Below are positions 1-8,384 of a stretch of 64,000 bases of DNA, in pieces. The notes beneath the pieces are model-generated. The model was not told the DNA's origin. It did not search any database and worked only from the letters and a program-made list of their open reading frames with translations. The stretch's first letter is position 1. Each line of letters starts with the position of its first letter. This stretch comes from CAVPHV01 sp963821095 (GTDB lineage Bacteria > Actinomycetota > Acidimicrobiia > Spongiisociales > UBA5794): positions 124,001-188,000 of the forward strand of contig CAWGCJ010000007.1 in assembly GCA_963821095.1 (NCBI GenBank). The letters run 5' to 3'. The translations under genes and the position numbers were made by a program.

Positions 1-267
1 CTCCTCGGCGGTGATCACGGTTGCCTCGTGGAACTGGCTGGGCACGCCCAGGGCAACCAAGCGCTCGGCATCTCGACGCGACTCGCCGGTGGGGCGGAGG
101 GCGATCATGCCCACGATGGTGAGGACGGCGCCGGCTATTGCGAGATAGGCGAGCGTATCGAGCTCGATGCGAGGCCGCTTCCTCGCATCCGGCTCTGGGG
201 CGTACGCCATCCAGTCGCCCAGTTCGGGATCGTCGGCGGGACCGTTCGGGGTGTCCGGCGTCTCCAT
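1..267 (-). CDS. Membrane protein of unknown function, partial (3' end outside window)
   Basis: The reading frame starts at an ATG on the minus strand (265-267) and runs off the left edge, so only 89 codons are visible. The first 37 residues are polar and acidic with several Asp-Pro pairs. A single hydrophobic segment follows at about residues 38-57, and then a basic stretch (ESRRDAERL). This fits a single-pass protein with its N-terminus in the cytoplasm. It is divergent from proC, with an 88-bp gap between them. No family was recognised. Confidence 0.6.
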   Translation of the reverse strand, partial: METPDTPNGPADDPELGDWMAYAPEPDARKRPRIELDTLAYLAIAGAVLTIVGMIALRPTGESRRDAERLVALGVPSQFHEATVITAEE

Positions 268-355
268 GGGGCAATGGTGGCACAGTCTGCGGGTGGCGTG
301 GTGCCAAATCACCGGTCGGGCAGGAACCCGAGGTGTGTGGGCCTAACATCCGTGG

Positions 356-1186
356 ATGCGACCGTCCGTTGCCGTTCTCGGAGCCGGCTCGATGGGGACC
401 ATCCTCGCCGAGGGGCTGGTCCGCGCCGGTTGGGACCCCGCGGACCTGGTGCTGGCGGTCCGGCGCAAGGAGCGAGCGGTCGAGGCCGAACGGCTCACCG
501 GTATCACCACGCTGCTCGATCCTGCTGCTGCGGCGGCAGGCCGTGAGGTGGTGGTGGTTGCGGTCAAGCCGAAGGACGTCGGCTCGTTGCTCCGCCAGAT
601 CGCCAACACCGTGACCTCCGACCAACTCGTCATTTCGTTGGCGGCCGGCGTACCGATCTCGGTCTTCGAGGCGGTGCTACCGGGGGTGCCGGTCGTGCGG
701 TCGATGCCGAATACGCCGGCTGCGGTTGACGAGGCGATGACGGCGTACTGCGGGGGAGCCCATACCGACGAAGCTTCACTCGAGCGGGCGGCCGAGGTAC
801 TGGCCGCCGTCGGCGACACCATCAACCTCAGTGAGGACCTGCTCGATGCCGTCACTGCCGTCTCGGGTACCGGGCCCGCCTACATCTTCCTGCTTGCGGA
901 GTCGCTCACCGAGGCCGCCATTCGCGAGGGCCTGCCCCATCATGCCGCGGAGCGCCTCGTCGACCAGACGCTGCGGGGCGCCGGCGTGCTGCTCCAAGGC
1001 TCGGAGAAGAGCGCGTTCCGGCTGCGGGCCGAGGTCACCTCGCCGGGTGGAACCACGGCGGCTGCAATGCATGTACTCGAGAACGGGGGTTTTCGGGCGT
1101 TGGTCGAGGACGCGGTCCGGGCCGCTTCGCAACGTTCCAATGAGCTGGGGGCCATCGCGGCCGAAGCGGCCGGCGAGGAAAGCTGA
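356..1186 (+). CDS. proC: Pyrroline-5-carboxylate reductase
   Basis: This enzyme carries out the last step of proline synthesis, NAD(P)H-dependent reduction of 1-pyrroline-5-carboxylate in the cytoplasm. The 276 residues match the family length. A Rossmann dinucleotide-binding loop GAGSMG lies at residues 9-14. Also visible are VRSMPNTPA in the middle, SGTGPAYIF at the start of the helical dimerisation domain, and the late family signature TSPGGTTAAAMHVLE. The proline dehydrogenase gene starts two bases after the stop codon, so the two are almost certainly cotranscribed. That arrangement puts opposing steps of proline metabolism on one message. Confidence 0.96.
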   Translation: MRPSVAVLGAGSMGTILAEGLVRAGWDPADLVLAVRRKERAVEAERLTGITTLLDPAAAAAGREVVVVAVKPKDVGSLLRQIANTVTSDQLVISLAAGVPISVFEAVLPGVPVVRSMPNTPAAVDEAMTAYCGGAHTDEASLERAAEVLAAVGDTINLSEDLLDAVTAVSGTGPAYIFLLAESLTEAAIREGLPHHAAERLVDQTLRGAGVLLQGSEKSAFRLRAEVTSPGGTTAAAMHVLENGGFRALVEDAVRAASQRSNELGAIAAEAAGEES

Positions 1187-1188
1187 GC

Positions 1189-2106
1189 GTGACGTCGACA
1201 CTGGGTCGCACCGTGTTGGCAATCACCGAGCAACGGCCCGTTCGCAAGGTCTTTACCGATACCCGCCCCGGGCGCGCCCTGTCGACCCGCTTTGTTGCGG
1301 GTGAGACCATGGATGACGCAGTGGCGGCAGCCCAGGGGCTGAATCAGCTCGGCGCCCGGGTTTCGCTCGATCATCTCGGTGAGCACGTAACCGACACGAC
1401 GCAGGCCGAGAGTGCCCGCGACGACTACCTGGCGTGCCTCGATCGCATCGGGGTCGAGGGGATCGACGGCAACATCTCGGTGAAACTCACCCAGCTTGGT
1501 CTGGGCACCGACGACGGTCTCGCCGCCGAGTCGTTGGGAGCTCTGGCGGCCCGCGCCCGAGAGGTCGGTACGTCGGTCAGCGTCGACATGGAGGAGAGCG
1601 CACTCACCGAGGCAACCGTCACCATGTTCGAGCAGGTGCAGGCGAACCACGGCAACCTGGGCCTTGCGGTCCAGGCGTACCTCCGGCGCACCCCGCGCGA
1701 CCTCGATCGGATCATTGCGGCCGGGGGTCATGTGCGGCTCTGCAAGGGCGCCTATGCCGAACCGCCGGACCTGGCCTACCAGAGCAGGGCTGAGGTCAAC
1801 GCCGCCTTCGACCGGCTGACCCGGTTGGTGATGGGCAACCGCAGGATCTACGCGGCGATCGCCACCCACGACGACGAACGGATCGCGCTCGCCACCGCGT
1901 TGGGCCGGTCACGGACCAAGGGGTGGGAGTTCCAGATGCTCTACGGGGTCCGCACCAAGCTGCAGGAGGAGTTGCTGGCGACCGGTCACAAGCTGCGGGT
2001 GTATGTGCCCTACGGCTCGGCTTGGTACCCGTATCTGACCCGCCGCCTCGCCGAACGCCCCGCCAACCTCTGGTTCTTCCTACGAGCCGCCGCCAGCCGC
2101 GGCTGA
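1189..2106 (+). CDS. Proline dehydrogenase (monofunctional PRODH)
   Basis: A FAD-dependent enzyme that oxidises proline to pyrroline-5-carboxylate, feeding electrons to the quinone pool. At 305 aa it is the short, monofunctional form, without the P5C dehydrogenase half of PutA. Family motifs are visible: SVDMEES, RLCKGAYAEP, FQMLYGVR and, near the end, YVPYGSAWYPYLTRRLAERP, which carries the paired arginines that hold the substrate carboxylate. The start is GTG, two bases after the proC stop. A strong hairpin follows 10 bp after the stop. The 1-pyrroline-5-carboxylate dehydrogenase expected as a partner is not in the window. Confidence 0.94.
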   Translation: MTSTLGRTVLAITEQRPVRKVFTDTRPGRALSTRFVAGETMDDAVAAAQGLNQLGARVSLDHLGEHVTDTTQAESARDDYLACLDRIGVEGIDGNISVKLTQLGLGTDDGLAAESLGALAARAREVGTSVSVDMEESALTEATVTMFEQVQANHGNLGLAVQAYLRRTPRDLDRIIAAGGHVRLCKGAYAEPPDLAYQSRAEVNAAFDRLTRLVMGNRRIYAAIATHDDERIALATALGRSRTKGWEFQMLYGVRTKLQEELLATGHKLRVYVPYGSAWYPYLTRRLAERPANLWFFLRAAASRG

Positions 2107-2116
2107 AGCCCCTCCC

Positions 2117-2168
2117 GTTCTTGCGTGGCTGGGGTGCGTTGGAAATCGCGCCTCAGCCACGCAAGAAC
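2117..2168. terminator. Long hairpin after the proline genes
   Basis: The arms 2117-2131 and 2154-2168 are perfect 15-bp inverted repeats (GTTCTTGCGTGGCTG and its complement). Pairing can extend inwards with two G-T wobbles to about 22 bp around an 8-nt loop. No T-run follows on either strand, so it is terminator-like but not a classical intrinsic terminator. It separates the proC operon from the sigma factor gene. It could also be a binding site or a processing hairpin. Confidence 0.6.
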
Positions 2169-2228
2169 AAAACACGCGAGCGGGAGTAACACGCGGGAGG
2201 GGTTGTGGCGTAGGAGTATGGAGGCGAG

Positions 2229-2786
2229 GTGGATGAACGAACCGACGCCGAACTGTTGATCGCATCTCGGGATGACCCTGGGGCATTCCGGGTGTTCTAC
2301 GACCGCTGGGCGATGAAAATGATGCAGTACTTCTACCGCAGGACGCTCGATCCGGAAGCGGCGGCCGACCTTGTGGCCGAGACCTTCGCCGTGGCCTATC
2401 TCCGTCGCCGCCGGTTCCGTGATGTCGGGTCTCCCGGTGGCGCCTGGCTCTACGGGATTGCCAAACGCGAACTGGGCCGGTTCCGCCGTCGTCGCGGCGT
2501 CGAGCTGCGGGCGATTCGCCGCCTCAGGGTCGAGATGCCTCCGATCGACGACGTCTCGATCCGCCGCATCGAGGAGCTGATCGATCTCTCGCAGTACCGA
2601 CGCGAGTTGGAATCTGCGCTCGGCCGACTGACCGTCAAGGAGCGCGAGGCCGTTCGGCTTCGGGTGGTCGAGGAGCGGCCCTACCCCGAGGTGGCCGATC
2701 TGCTGGGTTGTTCCGAAGGCGCCGCCCGGGTCCGGGTTCATCGGGCGCTGCACCGGATGGCCGACTGGGTGGAGGAGCCGACATGA
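2229..2786 (+). CDS. ECF-family RNA polymerase sigma factor
   Basis: A 185-aa sigma-70 family protein with only regions 2 and 4, the ECF layout. Region 2 covers about residues 15-75, with AADLVAETFAVAYLRR and the WLYGIAKRELGRFRRRR stretch that contacts the -10 element. Region 4 covers about 125-178, with LTVKEREAVRLRVVEE and a helix-turn-helix at YPEVADLLGCSEGAARVRVHRAL. The GTG start at 2229 follows a GGAGGCGAG stretch. Its stop overlaps the next gene's start as ATGA. Such coupling usually joins a sigma factor to its membrane-bound regulator. Target promoters are not evident. Confidence 0.93.
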   Translation: MDERTDAELLIASRDDPGAFRVFYDRWAMKMMQYFYRRTLDPEAAADLVAETFAVAYLRRRRFRDVGSPGGAWLYGIAKRELGRFRRRRGVELRAIRRLRVEMPPIDDVSIRRIEELIDLSQYRRELESALGRLTVKEREAVRLRVVEERPYPEVADLLGCSEGAARVRVHRALHRMADWVEEPT

Positions 2787-4852
2787 GTCGTATCCCGTTC
2801 TTGGACGAGTTTGGCGATGCCATCGAGTCGGCGGCGCGACGAGCCGCAACAACGCCGAGCCGGCAGCGCGGCTGGGCCGTGGCGACTGCTGCGTTCGTCT
2901 CCGTGATTCTGGTCGGGGCGGTGTGGTGGGCGATGGCGCCGCGGGCGGACACGGTGGCGGCCGACCCGCAGGACACCTCGACCACGGCACCGCCATCGTT
3001 GGCCGCGCCGGGTCCGCTGCCCACGGAGTGGGGTCGGGTGCGACCCCAGACGGCATTGAGTGGCGAGGCGAGGCTGTCGCTGTCGGGCGTTGTCTGGGAT
3101 GGTGATCGTTTCGTGGCGGTCGGTACCGATCGGATGGGCGAGGGATACGCAGGCGCGATCTTGGCCTCGTCGGACGGAGCCGAGTGGACCGAGATCGCAC
3201 GGATCCCCGACGTGACGCTGCATGACATCGCCCTTGGCGATGGCGGCCTCGTGGCCGTTGGGGCTCGTGGCTTCTTGCCTATCGCGGCACGATCGAAGCT
3301 CGGTGGAGATTGGGATGTCGCCGCAATGCCGCTCCCAGCCGACGCGGCGGATGGGAATCGGATCGGCCAGGCCGATGCCGTGGCGGCGACGGTGTCCGGC
3401 TTCATCGCCGGGGGCAGCGTGCAATCCGCCGGCGACGACATGACGCAGTGGCCGGTGTTGTGGGAATCGGAGGACGGCCGGGCATGGACCGCAGTGGTTG
3501 ATCCGGTCTTCGGACCGGCGGTGGAAGCCACCGTCAACGACATCGCGATAGCCGACGACACGGTGGTTGCGGTCGGTCTGGTGGCTGAAGAGGCGGGCAC
3601 CAGCGTCCCGGTGGCCTGGGTGTTGGGTCCAGGTGATCCGTGGGCCCGCGTTGAGATGCGACTTGGTGAAGACCACACCGGGTTCGCCGGCGCCTCTGGC
3701 CTGGTTTACGGGGAGGCCGGCTGGGTAGCAGTCGGGTTTGCCCCGGGGACCGAGGGCCGTACCGGCGCAGCGTGGGCTTCATCCGACGCCATCGTGTGGG
3801 AACGGGTCGTGGACACCGAGGAGGTGCTCGGCGGCACCGTGGCCAATGCATCTACGCAGATGCATGACGTCACCGCCACCCGGGACGGATACATCGCGGT
3901 CGGCGCCACCCTGGAGCGCCCCACCGGCCGCTATCTGATCTGGACATCGCCCGATGGTGGGGTGTGGCAGCGGTTTGATCTCGAAGACCCCGACGGCGGG
4001 CTGCCTACCACGAGTGCCCATTCGGTTGTCTCCAGCCACGATCTTGTCGTTGCGGTTGGCGCCGCCTTCGACATCAATGGCGACCTCGGTCAAGGTGCCG
4101 TCTGGCTGGGCCCGCCGCCTTTGGACGTCACCGCCAGCCTGCCGCTCGTGGCCGATGAACCCGTCGAGGAGGCTCCACCCACGTTGGTGCTCATCGTTGA
4201 CCCCGACCGTGCCGTCCAGGGCACTCAGGTCCGGGTGCGCGGTCGCCTCCCCGCGGACACACCTGAAAGCGACCTGGTCGTGGTGTGGCTCCATTCCCCA
4301 TCCGGCGCACCGCAGGCGTTGTGCGAGGCCACAAGGCTGGGCCGCAACTTCGACTGCCGGGTCCGTCTTGGCGATCTGCCTGATCCGCCGGCGCCGGGTG
4401 AGTACTCGCTGGCCCTCGAGGAGACCGAACCCGCCGCCACCACAGCTGCCGTGCTCGAGGTGCTGCCCGAAGGTTCAACGGTGATGGCGCTGTCGGCGGT
4501 CTACTCGAGCAACTGGTGGCCGCTGCTCCAGTCGCTCCACGTCCGCAACAAGGGAGCCGATCCCGTCGACGTCGGCGGATGGAAGCTCGAGAACGCCGGT
4601 GGGTTCGGCACCCCGTTCGTGTTCCCCGCCGGGACGATCGTGGCACCGGGCAGCAGCGTGACCCTTGCCTTCGGCAGCACCTTCGGTGCGACCTGCTTCG
4701 ACAACACCGAATCGTTCTTCAACTGGTGCCGGGTCGTCGGCGATGGCGATACCGTCAACTACTCAGACGCCGACGCCTTCTGGAAGGGAGGCGCCGTCAA
4801 CCTGGTCGACCCCGCCGGCACCATTCATGACACCTGGGAAGCGCCGGGGTAG
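2783..4852 (+). CDS. Membrane-anchored sensor / putative anti-sigma partner with repeat region and lamin-tail domain
   Basis: The start ATG overlaps the sigma factor stop by 4 bp, giving 689 aa. A short cytoplasmic head (1-30), a transmembrane helix (about 31-53) and a large outer part follow. The outer part first has repeats with WDGDRFVAVG, ASSDGAEWTEI and similar strings at 60-70 residue spacing, as in beta-propeller-like repeats. A beta-sandwich stretch comes next (about 475-560). The C-terminus from about 570 reads as a lamin-tail domain (HVRNKGADPVDVGGWKLENA, then GSSVTLAFG). The position suggests it controls the sigma factor, but the head is too short for a zinc-finger anti-sigma domain. 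Function is inferred from context only. Confidence 0.75.
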   Translation: MSRIPFLDEFGDAIESAARRAATTPSRQRGWAVATAAFVSVILVGAVWWAMAPRADTVAADPQDTSTTAPPSLAAPGPLPTEWGRVRPQTALSGEARLSLSGVVWDGDRFVAVGTDRMGEGYAGAILASSDGAEWTEIARIPDVTLHDIALGDGGLVAVGARGFLPIAARSKLGGDWDVAAMPLPADAADGNRIGQADAVAATVSGFIAGGSVQSAGDDMTQWPVLWESEDGRAWTAVVDPVFGPAVEATVNDIAIADDTVVAVGLVAEEAGTSVPVAWVLGPGDPWARVEMRLGEDHTGFAGASGLVYGEAGWVAVGFAPGTEGRTGAAWASSDAIVWERVVDTEEVLGGTVANASTQMHDVTATRDGYIAVGATLERPTGRYLIWTSPDGGVWQRFDLEDPDGGLPTTSAHSVVSSHDLVVAVGAAFDINGDLGQGAVWLGPPPLDVTASLPLVADEPVEEAPPTLVLIVDPDRAVQGTQVRVRGRLPADTPESDLVVVWLHSPSGAPQALCEATRLGRNFDCRVRLGDLPDPPAPGEYSLALEETEPAATTAAVLEVLPEGSTVMALSAVYSSNWWPLLQSLHVRNKGADPVDVGGWKLENAGGFGTPFVFPAGTIVAPGSSVTLAFGSTFGATCFDNTESFFNWCRVVGDGDTVNYSDADAFWKGGAVNLVDPAGTIHDTWEAPG

Positions 4853-4942
4853 TCCGCTTCCTCGGCCGGCCCCAAAGCGGCCCCAGCTCGCGTACGGTGG
4901 AACCTCGACAGTTCCTGGGAGGGATGCGCGATCGCGAAGTTC

Positions 4943-5260
4943 ATGATGGTGTATAAGGGCGAAGCAACGGACATGGCCGACATGACCCCCGAGCAAGGCC
5001 AGGCGGTGATGGCGGCATGGGGCGTGTGGATGGAAAAGGTCGGCCCAGCCCTCGCCGACATCGGCACCCCCTTCGGACCCGGGACGTCACTTGTTGACGA
5101 CGGGACCACCGGCACCGCAGCATCGGCCACCGGCTACTCGATCGTCGAGGCGCCCGACATGGCGGCGGCCCAAGCACTGGCCGGTGGCCACCCCTTCCTG
5201 AGTGAGGGCAACGGCAGCTACGCCATCGACATATACGAGCTCTTGCCCGTACCGATGTAG
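4943..5260 (+). CDS. YCII/DGPF-like small protein
   Basis: From ATG at 4943 the protein has 105 residues. It reads MMVYKGEATDMADMTPEQGQ, with GPGTSL in the middle and a late GYSIVEAPDMAAAQALAGGHPFL. That last stretch is the typical second half of the YCII-related ferredoxin-like fold (one partner strand, then a helix, then HP). Members are small cytoplasmic dimers, sometimes fused to or placed beside sigma factors. Relatives usually begin M-A/P-K-F/Y. Here the matching residues AKF lie just upstream and are preceded by an in-frame ATC at 4931, seven bases after a GGGAGGGA ribosome site. The true start may therefore be ATC at 4931. Confidence 0.75.
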   Translation: MMVYKGEATDMADMTPEQGQAVMAAWGVWMEKVGPALADIGTPFGPGTSLVDDGTTGTAASATGYSIVEAPDMAAAQALAGGHPFLSEGNGSYAIDIYELLPVPM

Positions 5261-5275
5261 GTCGGCCCTCGGGCC

Positions 5276-5791
5276 TCAGTTGCGGAACTGGAGCCCGGCG
5301 ATTTGGTCGCCGGGTTGCCAGTGCTGGTCGGCGATCGGCCTCGAATCGTGCATGAGTTCGATCAAACCGACGACGTCGAATCCGAGCGAGTGATAGAACT
5401 CGATCGCCTCACGGTTCCGCCCGACGACCTTGACGGACAACATCTTGTGGCCTGCTGCCGCCGCGTTCTCGAGCGTCGTGGCGACGAGGCGGCTCCCGAT
5501 GCCTCGGCCCCGGTGCGTGCCGGCAACGACGACGGGTTCGATCTCGAGACCTCCCTCGTCGCCGGGCTGTAGCCCGGCGAGGCCGACGACGTGGCCCGCT
5601 TCGTCAGCAACCCAGAGCTGGTCGGGGCCGGCAAGAGCCAACTGCTTGTCGAAGCCGGCACCGGGGTCCTCCCCACCGATCTCGGGGGCGTCGTAGATCT
5701 CGCGGTGCTGTTCGGTGAGCTCCACCCACAGCTCCCGGCACGCCTCGAGGTCGCTCGCTCGGTAGGGGCGGATCGTGATGTCAGAAGCCAT
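5276..5791 (-). CDS. GNAT-family N-acetyltransferase
   Basis: 171 aa, convergent with the YCII-like gene. The fold runs from ITIRPYRASDLEACRELW through VVGLAGLQPG. It has the acetyl-CoA pyrophosphate loop (HRGRGIGSRLVATTLENA, the R/Q-x-x-G-x-G/A motif) and ends with VGRNREAIEFYHSLGF, the usual C-terminal motif B. The substrate cannot be told from sequence. Four separate GNAT proteins occur in this window, and this one shows no operon partner. Confidence 0.92.
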   Translation of the reverse strand: MASDITIRPYRASDLEACRELWVELTEQHREIYDAPEIGGEDPGAGFDKQLALAGPDQLWVADEAGHVVGLAGLQPGDEGGLEIEPVVVAGTHRGRGIGSRLVATTLENAAAAGHKMLSVKVVGRNREAIEFYHSLGFDVVGLIELMHDSRPIADQHWQPGDQIAGLQFRN

Positions 5792-5895
5792 GCGGACATT
5801 CTGTCACTGAGCGTCTCATCGTCTACCCGTCGATTGGCCCTTGACGCTTGCGCCTGGCCGGGCACCCGGCATCGGTCCGGTAACCTGTCGCCGCG

Positions 5896-7155
5896 ATGAC
5901 ATCACTACGCAAGCTCTCCACCCTGCTCGCCCTCATGTTCGCCTTTTCGGCGTCGGTGGCTTCGGCCACCGCAGTCGAACCCGATGAAATCGCCGAGCAG
6001 GTGTTCACGCAGGGCTTCTACCTCGAGGCAGGTGCGTCGATCACCGACGCGGAGGCGAGCGCCATCGTCTCTTCAGCTCGCAACGAAGGCTCGCGTTATC
6101 ACCTCATCGTGCTCGTGGAGACCCCGCCGGGAGGCGACACGGCCTTTGCGGATGCGGTCTACGACTTCATGGGGATCGACTCGGGCACCGTTTTTGTCCT
6201 CAGCGAGGATGACACCGGATGGGTTTCGGTCGATGAATTCAGCGAAGCCGAACTGGAGGACGCCTTCATCGTCGCCAGCGATGCCGGCGGAAGCGACGCC
6301 GCCTATGCCGCCAACTTCACCGGTGCCCTTGTTGGGCTCGACCTCAACGTGGGCTCCACGGCCGGTGGTTCCGACGACGGTGGCGGTAGTTCCGACGACG
6401 GTGGCGGTGGAAGCACCTTCCTGTGGTTGATCCTGATCGTTGGCGGGCTCGGCCTATTGGTGTGGTGGATGATGCGGCGCAGCAAGGCCCGGGCCGCCAA
6501 GGCCACAGAGATTCAGTTCGCCGAGGCGCGTGCCGAGATTCAGGTCCAACTCGACGGCATCGCCAACGACATCCTCGACATGGAGACTGAGGTCCGTGCC
6601 GCTAACAACGCCACGGTTGATGCCTTGTTCGACGAAGCCGGCACCACCTACAACGAGGCTTCGGATGAGCTGGCAAAAGCGGACAGTCCGCAAGAGCTGC
6701 TGGACCTTTCCAACAAGGTCGATCTGGCGGTCTGGCAGCTGGACTCGTCCGAGGCCATCCTCGACGGCAAAGAGGCGCCCCCGAAGCCTCAGCCGAAGAA
6801 GCTCGCCCCACCACCACAGCCCAAACCGTCGCAGCCTGCGCCAGGGGGTGCGTCGTCGGGTTCGTCATTGCCACCGCGCCCCTCCTACCCGAAGTACCAA
6901 CGGCGTTCGACCCGGCGCAGTTCAGGACTCTCCCCAGGGATGCTCGAGATGCTGATCGGGCTCGGGGCCGGATCCATGATGCGTCGCCGCCGAGGATCGT
7001 CGCGTACTGGGTACTCGAGTAGTAGCTCCCGGTCGCGCGGCGGAGTGATTCCTGGACCGTCCAGCCGGGGCCGCTCTTCATCACGGAGGAGCTCATCAAG
7101 CCGATCACGCGGTACGGGCCGACGGGTACGCGGCGGTGGGAAACGTAGGCGTTGA
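5896..7155 (+). CDS. TPM-domain membrane protein, partner of PspA
   Basis: The 419 aa begin with a signal peptide (about 1-27, ending ASVASATA). A TPM-type domain follows at about 30-145 (YHLIVLVETPPGGDTAFADAVYDFMGIDSG), on the outside of the membrane. A Gly/Asp/Ser linker leads to a transmembrane helix near 175-195 (TFLWLILIVGGLGLLVWWMM), then a cytoplasmic helical region and a Pro-rich stretch. The C-terminus is an extreme Ser/Arg/Gly tail ending in GKRRR. The gene lies 70 bp upstream of pspA on the same strand. TPM proteins next to PspA/IM30 are a known pairing in envelope stress, and the basic tail probably contacts acidic lipid or partner proteins. The exact role is unknown. Confidence 0.85.
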   Translation: MTSLRKLSTLLALMFAFSASVASATAVEPDEIAEQVFTQGFYLEAGASITDAEASAIVSSARNEGSRYHLIVLVETPPGGDTAFADAVYDFMGIDSGTVFVLSEDDTGWVSVDEFSEAELEDAFIVASDAGGSDAAYAANFTGALVGLDLNVGSTAGGSDDGGGSSDDGGGGSTFLWLILIVGGLGLLVWWMMRRSKARAAKATEIQFAEARAEIQVQLDGIANDILDMETEVRAANNATVDALFDEAGTTYNEASDELAKADSPQELLDLSNKVDLAVWQLDSSEAILDGKEAPPKPQPKKLAPPPQPKPSQPAPGGASSGSSLPPRPSYPKYQRRSTRRSSGLSPGMLEMLIGLGAGSMMRRRRGSSRTGYSSSSSRSRGGVIPGPSSRGRSSSRRSSSSRSRGTGRRVRGGGKRRR

Positions 7156-7225
7156 CAGGGTCTGGAAGGGCGTTTTCGGGACCGCCTAGACTCGGCACAG
7201 ATATCAAGTTCAGGGAAGGATCGGT

Positions 7226-7948
7226 ATGAGTTGGTTCAAGCGGGTTTGGGGCTATTTCGCCACGCTCTTCAAGCGCACGACTGAGAACGCGATGGACCCC
7301 GAGATCGAGATCGAGCAGGCGATCAACAACGCCAAGAAGCAGGACCAGCAGCTGCGCAATCAGGCCGCCAAGGTCGTTGCCCACCGCACTCAGCTCGAGA
7401 GCAAGATGGAAAAGGCTGCCGATGCGGTCGGCGAAAACCGTGAGATGGCCAAGCAGGCGATCCTGCGCGTAGAGGACGCCAAGGCCAAGGGTGACGTCGA
7501 AGGTCAGACCAAGTGGGTGAAGACCGCCCAGGCGTTGGCAATGAAACTGCAGGCGTCTGAGAACAATCTGAACACGCTGAAGGTCCAGTATGAGACTGCT
7601 GCGGTCCAGGCCGACAAGGCAAAGGCGGCCGTAACCGCAAATGCGATGAAGGTCCAGGAACTGGCCGCCAAGCAGATGGAACTTCTCGGGACGCTCCAGG
7701 CCGCCAAGATGCAGGAGTCGGTCAACAAGGCCGTCGACACAATGTCCAACACGATGGACTACGAGGCGCCGTCGTTGGAGAAGGTCGAAGAGAAGATCGA
7801 GAAGCGCCAAGCGGAAGCGATGGCAAAGGCCGAGCTGCGCGACTCCACGCCAGATGGTGCGGAGGCGGAGCTCAAGGAGGCCATCAACATGGTCCAGGCC
7901 GACGCCAAGCTCGAGGAGTTGAAGGCCGAACTCGGCATCACCGAGTAG
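7226..7948 (+). CDS. pspA: PspA/IM30-family membrane stress protein
   Basis: A 240-aa, almost entirely helical, charged protein typical of PspA/Vipp1, which polymerise on the inner face of stressed membranes (ESCRT-III relatives). It begins MSWFKRVWGYFATLFKRTTE, an amphipathic helix. It continues with DPEIEIEQAINNAKKQDQQL, the classic start of the hairpin coiled coil. The conserved block AKGDVEGQTKWVKTAQALAM lies in mid-protein. An AAGGATCGGT ribosome site precedes the ATG. A clear terminator follows 23 bp after the stop, closing the TPM-pspA unit. Confidence 0.93.
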   Translation: MSWFKRVWGYFATLFKRTTENAMDPEIEIEQAINNAKKQDQQLRNQAAKVVAHRTQLESKMEKAADAVGENREMAKQAILRVEDAKAKGDVEGQTKWVKTAQALAMKLQASENNLNTLKVQYETAAVQADKAKAAVTANAMKVQELAAKQMELLGTLQAAKMQESVNKAVDTMSNTMDYEAPSLEKVEEKIEKRQAEAMAKAELRDSTPDGAEAELKEAINMVQADAKLEELKAELGITE

Positions 7949-7971
7949 CAGACTGAGATGAGTGCCACGAG

Positions 7972-7998
7972 CGGCCCCCGGATCGCCGGGGGCCGTTT
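7972..7998 (+). terminator. Intrinsic terminator after pspA
   Basis: A perfect 10-bp GC stem (CGGCCCCCGG / CCGGGGGCCG) closes a 4-nt ATCG loop and is followed by TTT. It lies 23 bp after the pspA stop. Confidence 0.85.
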
Positions 7999-8017
7999 CA
8001 GTTAGGACGGGAGAGCC

Positions 8018-8344
8018 ATGTACGTGATTCGGAGAGTGTGGACCGTCAAGCCCGGGGAGGCGCGCCGCGCCGCCACGATCGTGGCCGAGATCGGCAAGCA
8101 CTACGAAGACTCGGGCAAGCGCAGTGCCAGCCGGGTGTACTTCAACAACGGCACCGTGCCGGGAGAGAAGGACCGCGTCTACATGGAGTGGACCGAGGAG
8201 TCGATCGAGTCACCGTATCGGCCCGGCACGTCCAGCCCAGAGGTGACGCAAGCATTGGGCGCCAAGCTGCGAGAGCTGGCAGTCGAGAGCCAGATCGAGT
8301 TCTACGAGATGATGACGCCCGAAAAGGCGATGGATATCTCCTGA
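8018..8344 (+). CDS. Small alpha/beta-barrel-like protein of unknown function
   Basis: 108 aa starting MYVIRRVWTVKPGEARRAAT after a GGGAGAGCC ribosome site. The pattern strand, long helix (ARRAATIVAEIGKHYEDSGK), strand (SRVYFNNGTVPGEKDRVYME) and a final helix plus strand resembles the dimeric ferredoxin-like (Dabb/NIPSNAP-type) fold. That assignment is an inference from secondary structure. It stands alone between the pspA terminator and the propeller lipoprotein. No catalytic residues can be assigned. Confidence 0.6.
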   Translation: MYVIRRVWTVKPGEARRAATIVAEIGKHYEDSGKRSASRVYFNNGTVPGEKDRVYMEWTEESIESPYRPGTSSPEVTQALGAKLRELAVESQIEFYEMMTPEKAMDIS

Positions 8345-8384
8345 GGGACGGCGTGTTGCTGAATCGTTCGTAGGCTGCGGCGCC

